Source of the DNA: Telopea speciosissima | Taxonomy: Eukaryota > Streptophyta > Magnoliopsida > Proteales > Proteaceae | Reading direction: 5' to 3' | Length of the DNA: 64,000 nucleotides | Assembly: GCF_018873765.1 (NCBI RefSeq) | Contig: NC_057925.1 | Span: 12,039,568-12,103,567 of the forward strand | Notes under the pieces: model-generated | Told to the model about the DNA's origin: nothing | Database searches by the model: none | What the model saw: the letters and a program-made list of their open reading frames with translations, nothing else | Part shown: in pieces, positions 37,620 through 49,814 of the stretch | How positions within the stretch are numbered: position 1 is the stretch's first letter | Layout: each line of letters opens with the position of its first letter | Program-made: the position numbers and the translations under genes

Positions 37620-38198
37620 AGGGGTGAAACAGGGCCAGGTTGGGCCAGGTTTTTTAAAACCTTAGCCCAACCCTGAGTCCTCTCAATTCAACTCAAGCCC
37701 AACTCGACCATAGGTTGGCCTGAAATATCTCAGCCCAGCCTAGGCCGACCTTGATCGACCCTAGTCGGGCTGGGTTAGCCCTGATTGGCTAGTCTCATGT
37801 GATTGGGTATTGATTTGTTTCATACTCAATTGACTACTAGACTTTTCTTTGGGTTAAAAATCTTAGCCCAATCTTGAAAGTTTAAATACTTTTGTTCAAT
37901 AGATAATTAGCCTTCTTTTTTTTGGTTTTTTTGGAGGGGGGGGGGGGAAGGAGGGGGTAAACCAATATATAATTAGATACGAAAGAAAATTTGCAAAATG
38001 TAATCAATAAATTGTAAAGCATAACCTAACACAGGGCGGGCTAGGTTGGCCTTAGCCCAAGGCCTCAACCCTTAGCCAGACCTTGACCCCGGCCCTAAAA
38101 ATTAAATCCTAACCCACCTTCAGGGTTGAAAAATCCAGCCCAGGCTCTATTCCAGCTAGGACGGGCTTGGGTCAACGAGTCCAAACTTACACTCCTAG
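37620..38198. repeat. GC-rich hAT-MITE-like repeat
   Basis: Starts GGGGTGAAACAGGGCC and ends CCAAACTTACACTCCTA, similar to the ends of the better-preserved copy at 53460-54011. A 12-G tract near 37937 lies inside. Confidence 0.55.
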
Positions 38199-39970
38199 AA
38201 CGATGACACTCTTGATATGAGAGGAGGCATATGGAGTGGTACATAGGGCTTTAAAACGAGGAATCGAACAATGCCTATTTCGATCCGCTATCTGAATAGG
38301 TTTGGAAAAGCTTAGAATAGGTGCAAATACATGGTTTGAGGAATCGGTATCGGACCAGATCAATCGATTCGTATCGATATTGCTGGAGATCGATACCGTT
38401 CTTGACTGATCCCATATCGATTGATCGGTATGGACAAGAGTTAAAAATATATATATTTTTAAAAAAAAAATAAACATAATCAATCCAGACCTATACGAAC
38501 CAATCTGGATCAATACCGGAAGAGACTGATATCAATACCGATTCCGATTACTAAAACCATACTTAGAGATGATATTCCATCGATTATAGTGTTTTTATCC
38601 AGGAATTGGTCGTATCGAATCTTTAGAAATCATGATCAGTGATTGCTGATTTCAATTCGAATAAGGTGATTCGCTGATCCAATTCTGATTCTTCAAACCA
38701 ATATTTGTAATCTCAGATCGGATCGGATCCATATCGATCGATTTTGGCTAGATCGGATTGGTATAGGCCGAGACCAATCCCGATACTGATCCACCTGTAT
38801 TGACAAGAGTAAAAAGGTAAAACAAAAATCAGGGGCAAAAGTGTCATATTTACCGAGTTTGGGGGATCCCAATCCGATCCAGCCGATTACAAACCTTACA
38901 TCAAACCCTAGTGGTACACTATTCCGATGTGTTGGGGAAAGGCAAAATTAGTTTCCTATTACAAATGTAATTTGTTATGGACAAGGGGTGTGTTTGAAAT
39001 ATAAAATCTGATTGGAGCTAATTTATAATAGAAATCATTCAGGTCATAAACAACGAATAATAAAAAAATCCTGTCATAATGTGTAAATTGTAAGAACTAT
39101 CTTCTTCTGTTTTTTTGGTAAGAAGAGAACTATCTTCTTCAACCTTAGATTCGGGAAATCATCATGATTGTTGGAGAATGGGGTTGACCGTTGATCGGTC
39201 AGGTCAAGCAAACACCTATGATTAAATTATTTTAATACCCTTAAAGTACATTAAGATTTTGATATCTAATTTCTTTGCTTATGTCATGCACTTTAAGTGA
39301 AATGATGTACCCCAAAAGATAAGAAACCCAACAATAGTACACCTTGGGCCAAAAAAAGAGATTACAAGTTATGTTGTAACCGGACTGGTTACAAACAGCT
39401 TTACCCTTATTAGATAACGTGAAAACTCGTGGCTGAGGATTACATAACTTTAGTAACCATGGATCAAAACAGGCTATGCTATCGTATATGCCACCGATAG
39501 GACATTCACACAAGCAATTCACTCTCTTATGATTACATTTTTTGGGATCTATGCATAAATCAACAAATATGATGGAAGGAATTTTTTTTTCCTCTGTGCA
39601 TTTATCTAATTACTCCATTAAATTGGTTTCATCCAACAAAATGGATGAAATAAAACCTACTGATCTTTTCCCATATTAAACTTCTTTCCAGCTTACTCCT
39701 CAATCCCGGTGCTTCCTGTCATACCCGTTGGCAGGAGTGAGGGTGTCAATAGGTTTAATTCGGTTTGTAATTGATTATTGTTATATGGTATATTATCAAT
39801 GTGTTTTGATTTGTTGTTGGGTTTTTTTTTTTTTTTTTTGTTATTTGGTTTGTAATTGATTTAATTGATTTTATTCAATTCATAATGAATTCTTTTGGGC
39901 TTAAGTAATTTTATCTCAATTGTATTCAATTTAACGATTTATCAGTTCTATATAGTTAATTTCTTTACTA
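38199..39970. other. Repeat-rich spacer; no gene seen
   Basis: From 38240 to 38900 there are two head-to-tail blocks of the GATC/CGAT-rich family (words such as GATCGGTATCG, ATCCGATC). Positions 39740-39970 are a GGTGTCAAT/GGTTT-rich repeat into which the short copia element inserted. The open frame at 39241-39522 has no recognised domain. Confidence 0.5.
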
Positions 39971-42900
39971 GTTCCTGTTATTCAAACAACGGTCCAGGGA
40001 TCAAACCATGGTTCCCTAGGGAAACCAATATACAGAAAAATTAGGGTTTTGCACGCCCTGGGTTATCCCATGGTGTCCCATGGGAGCCCCTTTAATTTTT
40101 AGGGTTTCCCATGGTCGCCCATGAGAACTCTGGTGCATCCCTATTAGGGTTTCTCCTTCCCTATTGTGTCCCATAAAATTAATTATCACAATAGGGATGG
40201 AGAAATTCATCTCTAGTCCATCACATGGCAAGAGGGATCCATCCCATACTGAAATGCGCAGCAGAAATAAATCGATTCGAGTTTCTTTCGCATCCTATAA
40301 ATATTAATAATTAAATAACCGAAGGAATTATTAAAGAACTGCTAACCTGGTGAGCCTCAAGTGTTGCTCCTCCAATAGATAGTGGTTCTTCCTCCAGTGA
40401 GCGCTCCAAGCAAACAGATCTGAACCTCCAATGGTGCTATCAAGGTTCTACACGCCAATCCCAGATGCTCTCAAATTCCTTAGCACAAATCTAGGGTTTC
40501 ACAAACCCTAACTCTCAAACACAAATGAGAGAAGCAAGAAGAAGAAAAAGAGAGATCACAAGAGGGAGAGAGAGAGACCAAAACGTAGGAGAGAGAGTGT
40601 CTACCCAAAACGTGGAGCACTCCTTCTCCCTTCTACGTTTTGGTCCTCTATATACAATAATTTGAATTAATTAAATCCTAGTAGGATTTAAAAAAATTCC
40701 CAGTGAGAGTCTGACTCTCTCTCTCTTTGTTTGGCAGTTCTATTTAAACTCAAAGTCCTTCAAAGGTGAAGAAGCAGAATCTAATAGGAAAATTGTTAAT
40801 TAGATTCTTTATTTAATTATTAATGGATAATTACAATTAGCACCAAATCCATTAATTAAATAAAGAGCTCATTAACTTAGCAAATTCCAAATAACTCCCT
40901 ATATGATAACTATTATCATATACAACCCCCCCATTAATCAACACCATCATTATGGAATCTAGGGCATGCACACATGTACTGTCAAACCCCAATCCATAGT
41001 ACATGTCCATATACGAGCGGCTGTGCATCTGATCGGGTCCCGTAAAACTCGATTAAACACTTTATTTAAAATAACTATAAATAATGTATTATTTTATGTA
41101 AAATAAATTTTACAAAAATCATTTCCAAAACGGTACTGGATCCAGATTATGATCCGACCATGCACAGACAGTCTCTATCTTGGTGTTCCCCATTCAGACA
41201 GTGGTGACCGTGTTGGATAACTCCTTCACTCACAAAGTATTCACGTATTCCCAGAACACCGGCTTTGACTCGCTTGAGTCTCAGCCATTGATGAACCAAA
41301 GAATGCGATCACACTTTGCAGTGACAGGGTTCCCTCAGGTATAGGGTGTCGGTGACACATGTCTATCCCTTCCCTAACGTATCTAGATAGAGGTAAATAT
41401 AGATAAATGTGTGACAGAGATCGTAGCAATGTCCTGTCGGCTTATACGGGGTCATGTCACACACTTTCTACATTTATTTTCAATAGGAGGCCATGGACAT
41501 GTCTACTAGTTTAGACTAGTCCATATCAGACATGTATTATGAATAAAGAGGGATTAGTCAACTCTCACATATCATGGACAGATTTAAACATTCATAATTA
41601 ATCAATATTAATTAATAGTGATTATGGGATGATGGCATTTTTATTTAGAAGCAATTTAGAAACCCTCCCAAATAAAAATAAAAACTAATAACTTTGGGTG
41701 CATTTATCATGCCATAGATGCCACGCTTCGATCATCTCCTCCTACCGATCACGTCTTCAAAGTAGCTGACTTGCATCTCCATAAACTTTGAGCGTCACTT
41801 GTAGATCACCATCAACATGCCCTGGGAGTCCTAACTCCTCTAAAATTACAATGGAAACCTAGGAAAAATTATATACACTTTCCTTTCCATAATAATAAAG
41901 AAACCCCGCATGGAGAAACCAACCCACCATTTGGGCTGCCCATGGGGTGGAGTACATTTGTTTATAAAAAAGATAGGGGGAGAGAGAGAAAGAGAGAGAA
42001 GCATCACATCCACCCATAACCCCATGTATCACATACATAAACAATCCATCCATTTATTAAAATATCATTCCCATAATCACATTATAACATAATCTCATGC
42101 ATGGGCATTGTTAAAGCAAGTAATAAAAATTAACATGGATTTTCTCAATTATTGAATCACCACATCACATGTGATAACACGTATCCAAACTCAAAAATTA
42201 AAATCATATTTTAATTGCAAGTGAGTGGAGGGAGAGATCCCTTCACCCATCTTCATCCTTTAATACCAAAAATTCTATTTTTCCCGTAGGCAATAGCCAC
42301 TGGCACCGTAGGCAAAATTGACTAGCACCGTAGGCAATAGCCATTGGCACCATAGACAGAATTGATTGACATCGTAGGCAGTAGCCCAAAAAAATATGCA
42401 AATGGGCAGGAAAAAAGGGGGAGGGGCGCTCCCCCCCCCCCCCATACAATCATGATTAAAAATATTTAAATTTAAAAATTAATAATCACATCTTAATAGA
42501 TACATGTTTCAATAATTGGAAATAACAAACAAATAATCAAATCCATCATCACATGGGTAGGTTGTTACACTAACAACCTTGTAACTACCCATGTGCATAT
42601 GGGAAGGTTGTTACAACAACCATAATTTTAACCTCCCATGTGCAACGTGCATCCCACTCATGAAAATCATATTAAACTATTAATTATTCAATATTCATGG
42701 GTGTGAAAGGTGGCTCTGATACCACACTGTTGTTTAAACAACAGTCCAGGGATCAAACCATGGTTCCCTAGGAAAACCAATATACAAAAAAATTAGGGTT
42801 TTGCACGCCCTGGGTTATCCCATGGTGTTCCATGGGAGCCCCATTAATTTTTAGGGTTTCCCATGGTCGCCCACGGGAACCCTGGTGCATCCGTATTAGG

Positions 42901-44098
42901 GATTCTCCTTCCCTATTGCGTCCTATAAAATTAATTATCACAATAGGGATGGAGAAATTCATCTCTAGTCCATCACATGGCAAGAGGGATCCATCCCATA
43001 CTGGAATGCGCAGCGAAAATAAATCGATTCGAGTTTCTTTCGCATCCCATAAATATTAATAATTAAATAACTGAAAGAATTATTAAAGAACTGCTAACCT
43101 GGTGAGCCTCAAGTGTTGTTCCTCCAATAGACAGTGGTTCTTCCTCCAGTGAGCGCTCCAAGCAAACAGATCTGAACCTCCAATGGTGCTACCAAGGTTC
43201 TACATGCCAATCCCAGATGCTCTCAAATTCCTCAGCACAAATCTAGGGTTTCACAAACCCTAACTCTCAAACACAGATGAGAGAAGCAAGAAGAAGAAGA
43301 AGAGAGATCACAAGAGGGAGAGAGAGTGTCTGCCCAAAACGTGGAGCACTCCTTCTCCCTTCTACATTTTGGTCATCTATATATAATAATTTGAATTAAT
43401 TAAATCCTAGTAGGATTTAAAAAAATTCCTAGTGGGAGTTTGACTCTCTCTCTCTCTTTGTTTGGCAGTTCTGTTTAAACTCAAAGTGCTTTAAAGGTGA
43501 AGAAGAATCTAATAGGAAAAGTGTTAATTAGATTCTTTATTTAATTATTAATGGATAAATACAATTAACACCAAATCCATTAATTAAATAAAGAGCCCAT
43601 TAACTTAGCAAATTCCAAATAACTCCCTATATGATAACTATTATCATATACAACTCCCCCCCACTAATCAACACCATCATTATGGAATTTAGGGCATGTA
43701 CACATATACTGTCAAACCCCAATCCATAGTACATGTCCATATACGAGCGTCTGTGCATCTCATCGGGTCCTGCAAAACTCGATTAAACACTTTATTTAAA
43801 ATAACTATAAATAATGCATTATTTTATGTAAAATAAATTTTGCAAAAACCATTTCCAAAATGATACTGGATCCAGATTCTGATCCGACCATGCACAGACA
43901 ATCTCTATCTTGGTGTTCCCCAATCGGGCAGTGGTGACCGTGTTGGATAACTCCTCACAAAGTGTTCACGCATTCCCAGAACAACGGCTTTGACTCACTT
44001 GAGTCTCAGTCATTGATGAACCAAAGAATGCGATCATACTTTACAGTGACAGGGTTCCCTCAGGTATAGGGTATCAATGACACATGTCTATCAGTTCC
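39971..44098 (-). mobile_element. Short non-autonomous relative of the Angela-like element (fossil)
   Basis: A 4.1-kb element on the minus strand, flanked by the 5-bp direct repeat GTTCC (39971-39975 and 44094-44098). LTRs are about 39976-41367 and 42728-44093. The tRNA-iMet primer site is the complement of 42712-42724. The internal region corresponds only to the leader of the larger element (its 17122-18640), so gag and pol are absent. Both LTRs lack the first 300 or so bases of the large element's LTR and start at the same internal point, so the LTR itself is shorter. It is a deletion derivative that must have moved with proteins supplied in trans, and it carries no coding region. Confidence 0.85.
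42235..42400. repeat. Degenerate tandem array in the leader of the short copia element
   Basis: About five imperfect units of roughly 28-30 bp containing CACCGTAGGCAATAGCCA variants. It occupies the same leader position as the GC-rich array at 17405-17690 in the large element, but the unit sequence differs. Confidence 0.65.
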
Positions 44099-44279
44099 AA
44101 TTTAAACGATTTTGTTCGATTTTGGGTAAATAATTTCAGTTCAAAATTAACATGGTTATATGTTTTGCCACTGTTTATATCACTCTGATTCAGCAAATTG
44201 GTCAACAGCTACTTTTGCATAATGGATAGCACCGTTTGATATTTTCTAGGGAGAAAGAACGTTAACCGATGCTTCACTA

Positions 44280-44480
44280 GGAATAGCGACCACGCCTCAC
44301 TTACGTTGTTGGTTGGTCCACACATTGCAATGTATTATTGCTAAATTCTAAACGTTTTGTATAGTCGTTCTGTAGTCTTAATCCTGAGTCCTATCGATTT
44401 TTATTTTTCCTAAAAATCTCTTCATGAAGTCAGTCAGCGAAAGGGATTCATTTGGAAGGGTTTGTTTTTCACGCTCGAGG
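44280..44480 (-). other. Orphan receptor-kinase promoter-like sequence
   Basis: Resembles 34190-34420, just upstream of the intact kinase: GTTGGTTGGT, TCCTATCGATTTTTATT, AAATCTCTT and GTCAGTCAGCGAAAGGGATT occur in the same order and spacing. No kinase coding sequence follows on the expected side, where the short copia element begins within 200 bp. It is probably the remains of a deleted receptor-kinase paralogue. Confidence 0.65.
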
Positions 44481-45526
44481 TTGGCTCTATCTCTCTTTAT
44501 GCGTGAGGAAAACGTAGCTGCAAGTCAGTTAAGGGTCCCCCCTATTAGTAAGTAGTCTTGAATGCTCTCTCCTTGTGTGACCCATCGAAAGATACTTTGG
44601 GCCCCCTAATACAGATATGATTTCAATACAAGTGGGCAAACACAGGGGCCATGCAAAATGACCTTCACACCTTCGGGATAGTCTACCTTTTCTATAAAAT
44701 ATATGGTTTTTTTTTTTTTTTTTTGTTTCTGGTGTTCAGGTCTGTATGGGGTTTTATCATGTATCTATTTAGGTCTGGTTTTCAATTTTGTTATGATTTC
44801 TGGTCAATCAAGTTTGATCCAATTTTCAATTAGTTTCATAATACCCCAAATTGAAACCAGACCAATAAGAAATTGGTTCGCTTTGAGTTTGTTCGATCAG
44901 TTTGACTGATTTGGTTTTGTTTTTTGATTTCCTATTGTGGAGACTCATACAAACTATAACGTTGGGTAAATATCTTAATTCTACTAGCTAGGGGTGCAAG
45001 TCTGGCCCTGTTGGCCCTGACCTGCCCTGAACCTGAATAGCATCTGGGCTGAGTTATTTGGCCCTGCAGACGGGTCAGGGCTGAAAATTTCTGGCCCTGA
45101 GTCAGGGTCAGGTCAGGCCAGGATTGAGGCCTCGGACTAGGCCTGGCGCGGCCCGGCCCGGCCCGACCCTGTTATAAGTTATACTATAAAATAGGGTGTC
45201 AATGATAATTCCGTAATCATAACAACCAAATAGTCACATATTAGTAACCTAACAGACAAATAGGAACTTACTATCAAATTTTTAACCAAACAACCCCTTA
45301 TGAGTAACGTCAATGTCAAAAAAACAAAAAACCTCTAACCCATAGCACCGCATCCAAACAATCTCTAAAGAGACACTTAAAACATAACATGGGCTTAAGT
45401 GAACCCACTGTGATGGGTTTGGGCACATTGGGCCAAGTCCAGATAGACTGGGCTAGGCTCGGGTTTTGTATGGACTTGGTGTTGGGCTCACTGGACCTAA
45501 AATAAAACAAGGTTTTAATTTTTCAG
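44481..45526. other. Spacer with a GC-rich MITE-like fragment
   Basis: Positions 44995-45190 belong to the GC-rich family (GGGGTGCAAGTCTGGCCCTG start). The rest is AT-rich and without a supported gene. Confidence 0.5.
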
Positions 45527-47304
45527 GGGTTTTTAACAAATGTCCCTCATAAAATGTCCATTTGTCCAAATGCCCCCTTGTAATTTTTCTAATTGTAAAT
45601 TCTTCCTTACTTTCAAAACATTGTAGCATTTTGGTCCAATCCATTAGAATGGAACGTTAGAGGTTAGTTTCAGGGAATCTAATGACCAAAATGCCCTTAT
45701 GATGAAAACCAACCAAAATTAAAGAGTAAAGTTACCAAATTACCCTCATCTTCCCCAAATAATTTAGGTTTGAAACTGAAACCTAAACGATTCCACAAAT
45801 TCGAATTGCCGCTGCTAATCGATTTTAATTCAGCAATTGTTCTAAAAGTTAACTTCCATTACTAAGCTCGGCAATTGTTCTGCAACTATATTGCTCATCA
45901 TCTCCGCCTGCAGATCTCAAAATCACCACCTCTTCCGACCACTGAAAAGGGATTCAAAACATGAATACGACCCCAATAGCTCTTTCCTTTCTTCTACCAC
46001 TCTTCACCTTCCATCATTTTTCTGTTTTGAATTCTTCCTAAACTGGGTCTAAACGTTTTTGCCAGATTTTCTGATTAGGCAGAAGCACATATCCATAAAT
46101 TAGCAAATTCGAATTTGGGAATAACTTTGAAGGAAAATGAAGAAAAATGGATGTAATTCAATCAGCATTACAAATTTTTTTTTGGGATGGGGTGAATTTG
46201 GTTATGAAAATCTTGGTAATGGAACGAATTAATTCCGGTATTGCACAAATTCATTCTATTTTTTTTTGTTTTCTAAAATCCCAACCCAGCCGAACCCATC
46301 TCGATATCCATTAAATCCCTCCAACCCATCTCTCTGCAACTCATCTTCCAAACCCTAGTTATCTCTTCTCTCTTGGCAAAAGTACAGTTGGAATCCATAA
46401 TCGGAGACCAGCTCCCGAAAGTTCCATGCCTTTCCTCCCTATCGTTCTTTTCAAACACTCAAATTTAGGGCATCCAATGACTAGAATATAGAATACAGAT
46501 TTCAATTGGATAAGAAACAGAGAAACAAAATGGGGGAGAACGAGAGGAGAGGATCAGGGAACCGAATCACTTATATTAATTTGCATTCTCAATTGGATTA
46601 GATTAACTTAACGAGGTCAAGAGAAAGGTACAGAGACCACTCGGGATAAAGATTACTTATTGCTTTTAGAGGGATAAAGATGGCGGAGGGGCAGAGCAGT
46701 TCTTCGTTAAAAGCCCAAACAATTGCTGAGGTTCAGTTGAGGTTGATGATGACGAAGAAGGAGATGGTCTGCAGGGTCTTCGCCTGAATCTGACTTCAAC
46801 GAGCCTCCATGGGATGAAACAGAGAAGTTCATATTGCAGGAGTACCCATCATGGAGATCGATTGGGCTTGGAAGATGAGTTGCAGGGCTGAGTGTTAATG
46901 AGGGTAATTTGGTAATTCTACCATATCAAGGGCATAATGGTCAAAAGAGTCCAACCGTTTGCACATAATGTTCCACTTTCCATTCTAACGGATTGGACCA
47001 AAATGCTACAATGTTTTGAAAGTAAAGGGAATTTACAATTAGAAGAAATTGTAGATCGATTGGGCTTGGAAGATGAGTTGCAGGGCTGAGTGTTAATGAG
47101 GGTAATTTGGAAATTCTACCATATCAAGGGCATAATGGTTAAAAGAGTCCAACCGTTTGCACATAACGTTCCACTTTCCATTCTAACGGATTGGACCAAA
47201 ATGCTACAATGTTTTGAAAGTAAAGGAAATTTACAATTAGAAAAAATTGTAGGAGGCATTTGAATAAATGGGCATTATTTTTAGGGGGCATTTGTCAAAA
47301 ACCC
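45527..47304. mobile_element. Mutator-like element with long inverted ends (A)
   Basis: Left end GGGTTTTTAACAAATGTCCC and right end (read inwards) GGGTTTTTGACAAATGCCCC begin inverted repeats of about 180 bp, which include a shared block around ATTTTGGTCCAATCC. No transposase is seen. Short open stretches inside (for example SDFNEPPWDETEKFILQEYP near 46793-46850) could be captured host sequence, but I cannot assign them. No clean 9-bp target duplication was found. Confidence 0.65.
46855..47250. repeat. 198-bp tandem duplication in the right end of element A
   Basis: Two units, 46855-47052 and 47053-47250, both starting AGATCGATTGGGCTTGG and nearly identical. Each includes inverted-end sequence, so the right end is effectively doubled. 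Confidence 0.88.
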
Positions 47305-47305
47305 A

Positions 47306-48302
47306 AATTTAAAAGGGTAAATGACACTTGGGATACCAAACATGAAACATTTGATGAAATTACATGTTGGATACCCAACGTTTGAAATCCTTTCACTTGA
47401 GACTACGTTTCATATTTTGTTGTTTGGTTTGAAGTATCTCATGTCTCCTAATATGTTGTTTGAGGTGCCTAACTTTTGTATAATCCTGATTTTACCCCTC
47501 CCCTATCGACTCCCTCGTCCCGCCACCCTTCTCCCTCACCTGCAAACCCAATCCCACCCCTAATCGTGACCCCATCCCTATCTTCTCCTCTGCATAACCC
47601 ACCCCCCTTGTTACAATCTCCACATCCACTCCACCCCTGCTGCAACACCTCTGGCCAAACTTACATAAATGACCAGGCACAATTTGGAACAAATTCTCTT
47701 CCCAATTAAATGCCAATCCCTCACTTCACTCCAAACTCCACATGGCCTTAGACAAAAAAATTAGATCCCAACGATACACCAAGATATTCAAAATTGACAA
47801 ATATTTCACTTCAACCTCAACCTTTGCCTCCCAATGATTCGTTCGATCTTGAATCAAAAACTGATAAACCTGTGAACCGATCCTATCCCACATAGCAGAA
47901 CTAACTGCAAATATCTTGTAGGAAGTGTTCCCCTAACTCATTTAGCCAGTACTCAGAGTCCAAATCATAAGCAACATGGGAGGAAATATACTCTCTGAGC
48001 TTGAGTGAAAAGGTTTAACACAACAATTAATGGAACCCTTTTATTCTTTGGCGTTAGAACGAGACCCTCATGCGAGCCGTTGCCGCCTCTGTTTTCTCTG
48101 CAGGCATGACCCTTTCCATCCCAACATCAACCACTACAATAGCAGCGGTGGCTGCGGTAGCTGGGGCGATGGTGGAAGAGATTGGGGTATAATTGGAAAT
48201 ATAAAAATAGGTATCTCAAATGTAATTTCACAAACATTAGGTATTCAATGTAAAATTTCTCAAAACATTAGGTAACTCAAGTGTCATTTACCTAATTTAA
48301 AA
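47306..48302. mobile_element. Mutator-like element with 9-bp target duplication (B)
   Basis: AATTTAAAA at 47306-47314 and 48294-48302 flanks a 979-bp element whose ends are inverted (GGGTAAATGACAC and GTGTCATTTACCT), with related inner blocks to about 90 bp. No transposase. The minus strand from about 48005 to 47780 has protein-like stretches (SSHVAYDLDSEYWLNELGEH; KIFAVSSAMWDRIGSQVYQF) in two frames, suggesting a captured host-gene fragment that I cannot identify. Confidence 0.8.
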
Positions 48303-48379
48303 ACAAAACATGGCCAATTGTTAGAAAAATGTCTATATATTTACGTGTGACCAACACATGGTATCCGAATTACAAAAGT

Positions 48380-48830
48380 CAGATAATCAAGGTGTGGAGC
48401 AAAGTCATTGTGTCTTACATGCAACGGACAAGGCCCTCCGTGGCTCCGAGCTATGATCAACCAAGCTGTTAATCTCTCTTAGAATATGGGAGAAGGTGCA
48501 AGAAGATAGAGAAGAACTCAGATCTAATATGTCTTGCACAATGGAGTAAGAATCATCCGAGGGGGATTTGGAATACGGCCTGATAGAAGGCCCACCTGGT
48601 CTGAGTTGTCCAATTCCACCATGACAAATTGCAGACCAGCTGAGATGCCTTGCGGAAGACCACGCACGTAGAGCCAACGCTTCTTCTCCCTGCAGCACTG
48701 AGAAGAAGTGAGAAGGTTCTAAAACTGCTGTTATGGGATCGCTGTCAGAATTTCGGATGATGAAGCCGAGCCTCATCTTTCCCCTGGTCATGGCTGTAGG
48801 AAAGAAGTTTGTTGGGGTTGGGCCTTACAG
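48380..48830 (-). mobile_element. LINE RNase H fragment
   Basis: A minus-strand open frame of 128 codons (48791-48405) resembles the RNase H-like domain at the end of plant L1 ORF2: GFIIRNSDSDPI, then EEALALRA and HILREINSLVDH. Neither a poly(A) nor a target duplication was found. A fragment only. Confidence 0.6.
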
Positions 48831-49197
48831 AACTCTTCAAAGCTTGCATCTGCTTGGCAAGGCCAATTATCATTATGACTCTATTTATGATAGCTTCAGA
48901 GAATGTTGTTGAAATAATTCTTACAATTTAACCTTGAAAGACTTTTAAAGTCACATGTTTGGTCCGCTATTTAAATCCCTTTCTCATAAATGGCTGCAAC
49001 AGGCATGGTGCAACCCCGCATGGAGGATTTGGAGCGTGTTGTGATGCTCTTTTTCCACGTGATCCCCTTGGGATTATTGCACCATAGTATTTATCTTTCT
49101 CATAATTGGGATCTTTTGATACTCTAGGAAACTTAGATGATGACTCAAGTTACTATTTTGTGAAGCATACTATACATTCTTAACCAAAATTTCAAAA
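48831..49197. other. Spacer before duplication copy 2; no gene seen
   Basis: AT-rich sequence with no recognisable domain. Homology to copy 1 begins at about 49198. Confidence 0.5.
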
Positions 49198-49814
49198 AAT
49201 CAGGAATCAGATCGATGAATCGGTTGTGAACAATCCTGATTCTGATAGATCGACACCGTCGATTCATGCCAAGAAACCCTAGAATTGCCAAGTATTCAGA
49301 TCTAAGGACCAATTCTTGCCGATTCCGATCTGATCTGGATCAAACTTGGAGTACAGTTTACCCAAAAAAGAATTCTCCAAAACAGAAGGGACCCACTGGC
49401 ATCTGGTAGCCATTAGTCAGGCCATTTTGTGCTACCCACTAGGCCACTACAAGTCTACAACTCATTTGGGTCCAAATCGTATTCCAAAACTCCTTCCAGC
49501 AATCTTTTATCGTATCCTTCAACGTCATAAAACCAATAACTTTTATGTTTTGGCTTTAACTGAATATAAGCAGTTGAGCAACTAAAAGAAAGATAGTGAC
49601 TAAAAATGGAAAATTTTAGGGAAAGAATAGAGAAATGTGGCCAACTTGAACAGAAGTAACCACTAGATTCCGAATCCTTACAAGATATACAATAATCCAA
49701 TCACATTACTGTAAAATGCTCAGGTTTTTGGGTTTCAAATTTATCTTTGATGAGTTTGGTCATATGGCTTCCATTATGCTTTTAAAGCAGATTTTTTGTT
49801 ACCAAGAGAGCATC

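Noticed and set aside
39241-39522. 93-codon minus-strand frame with several cysteines
   Set aside because: No family recognised, no paralogue in the window, and surrounded by repeats.
42235-42400. Regularly spaced repeats that might suggest a CRISPR-like array
   Set aside because: The units are imperfect and contiguous without unique spacers, and the setting is a plant retroelement leader.
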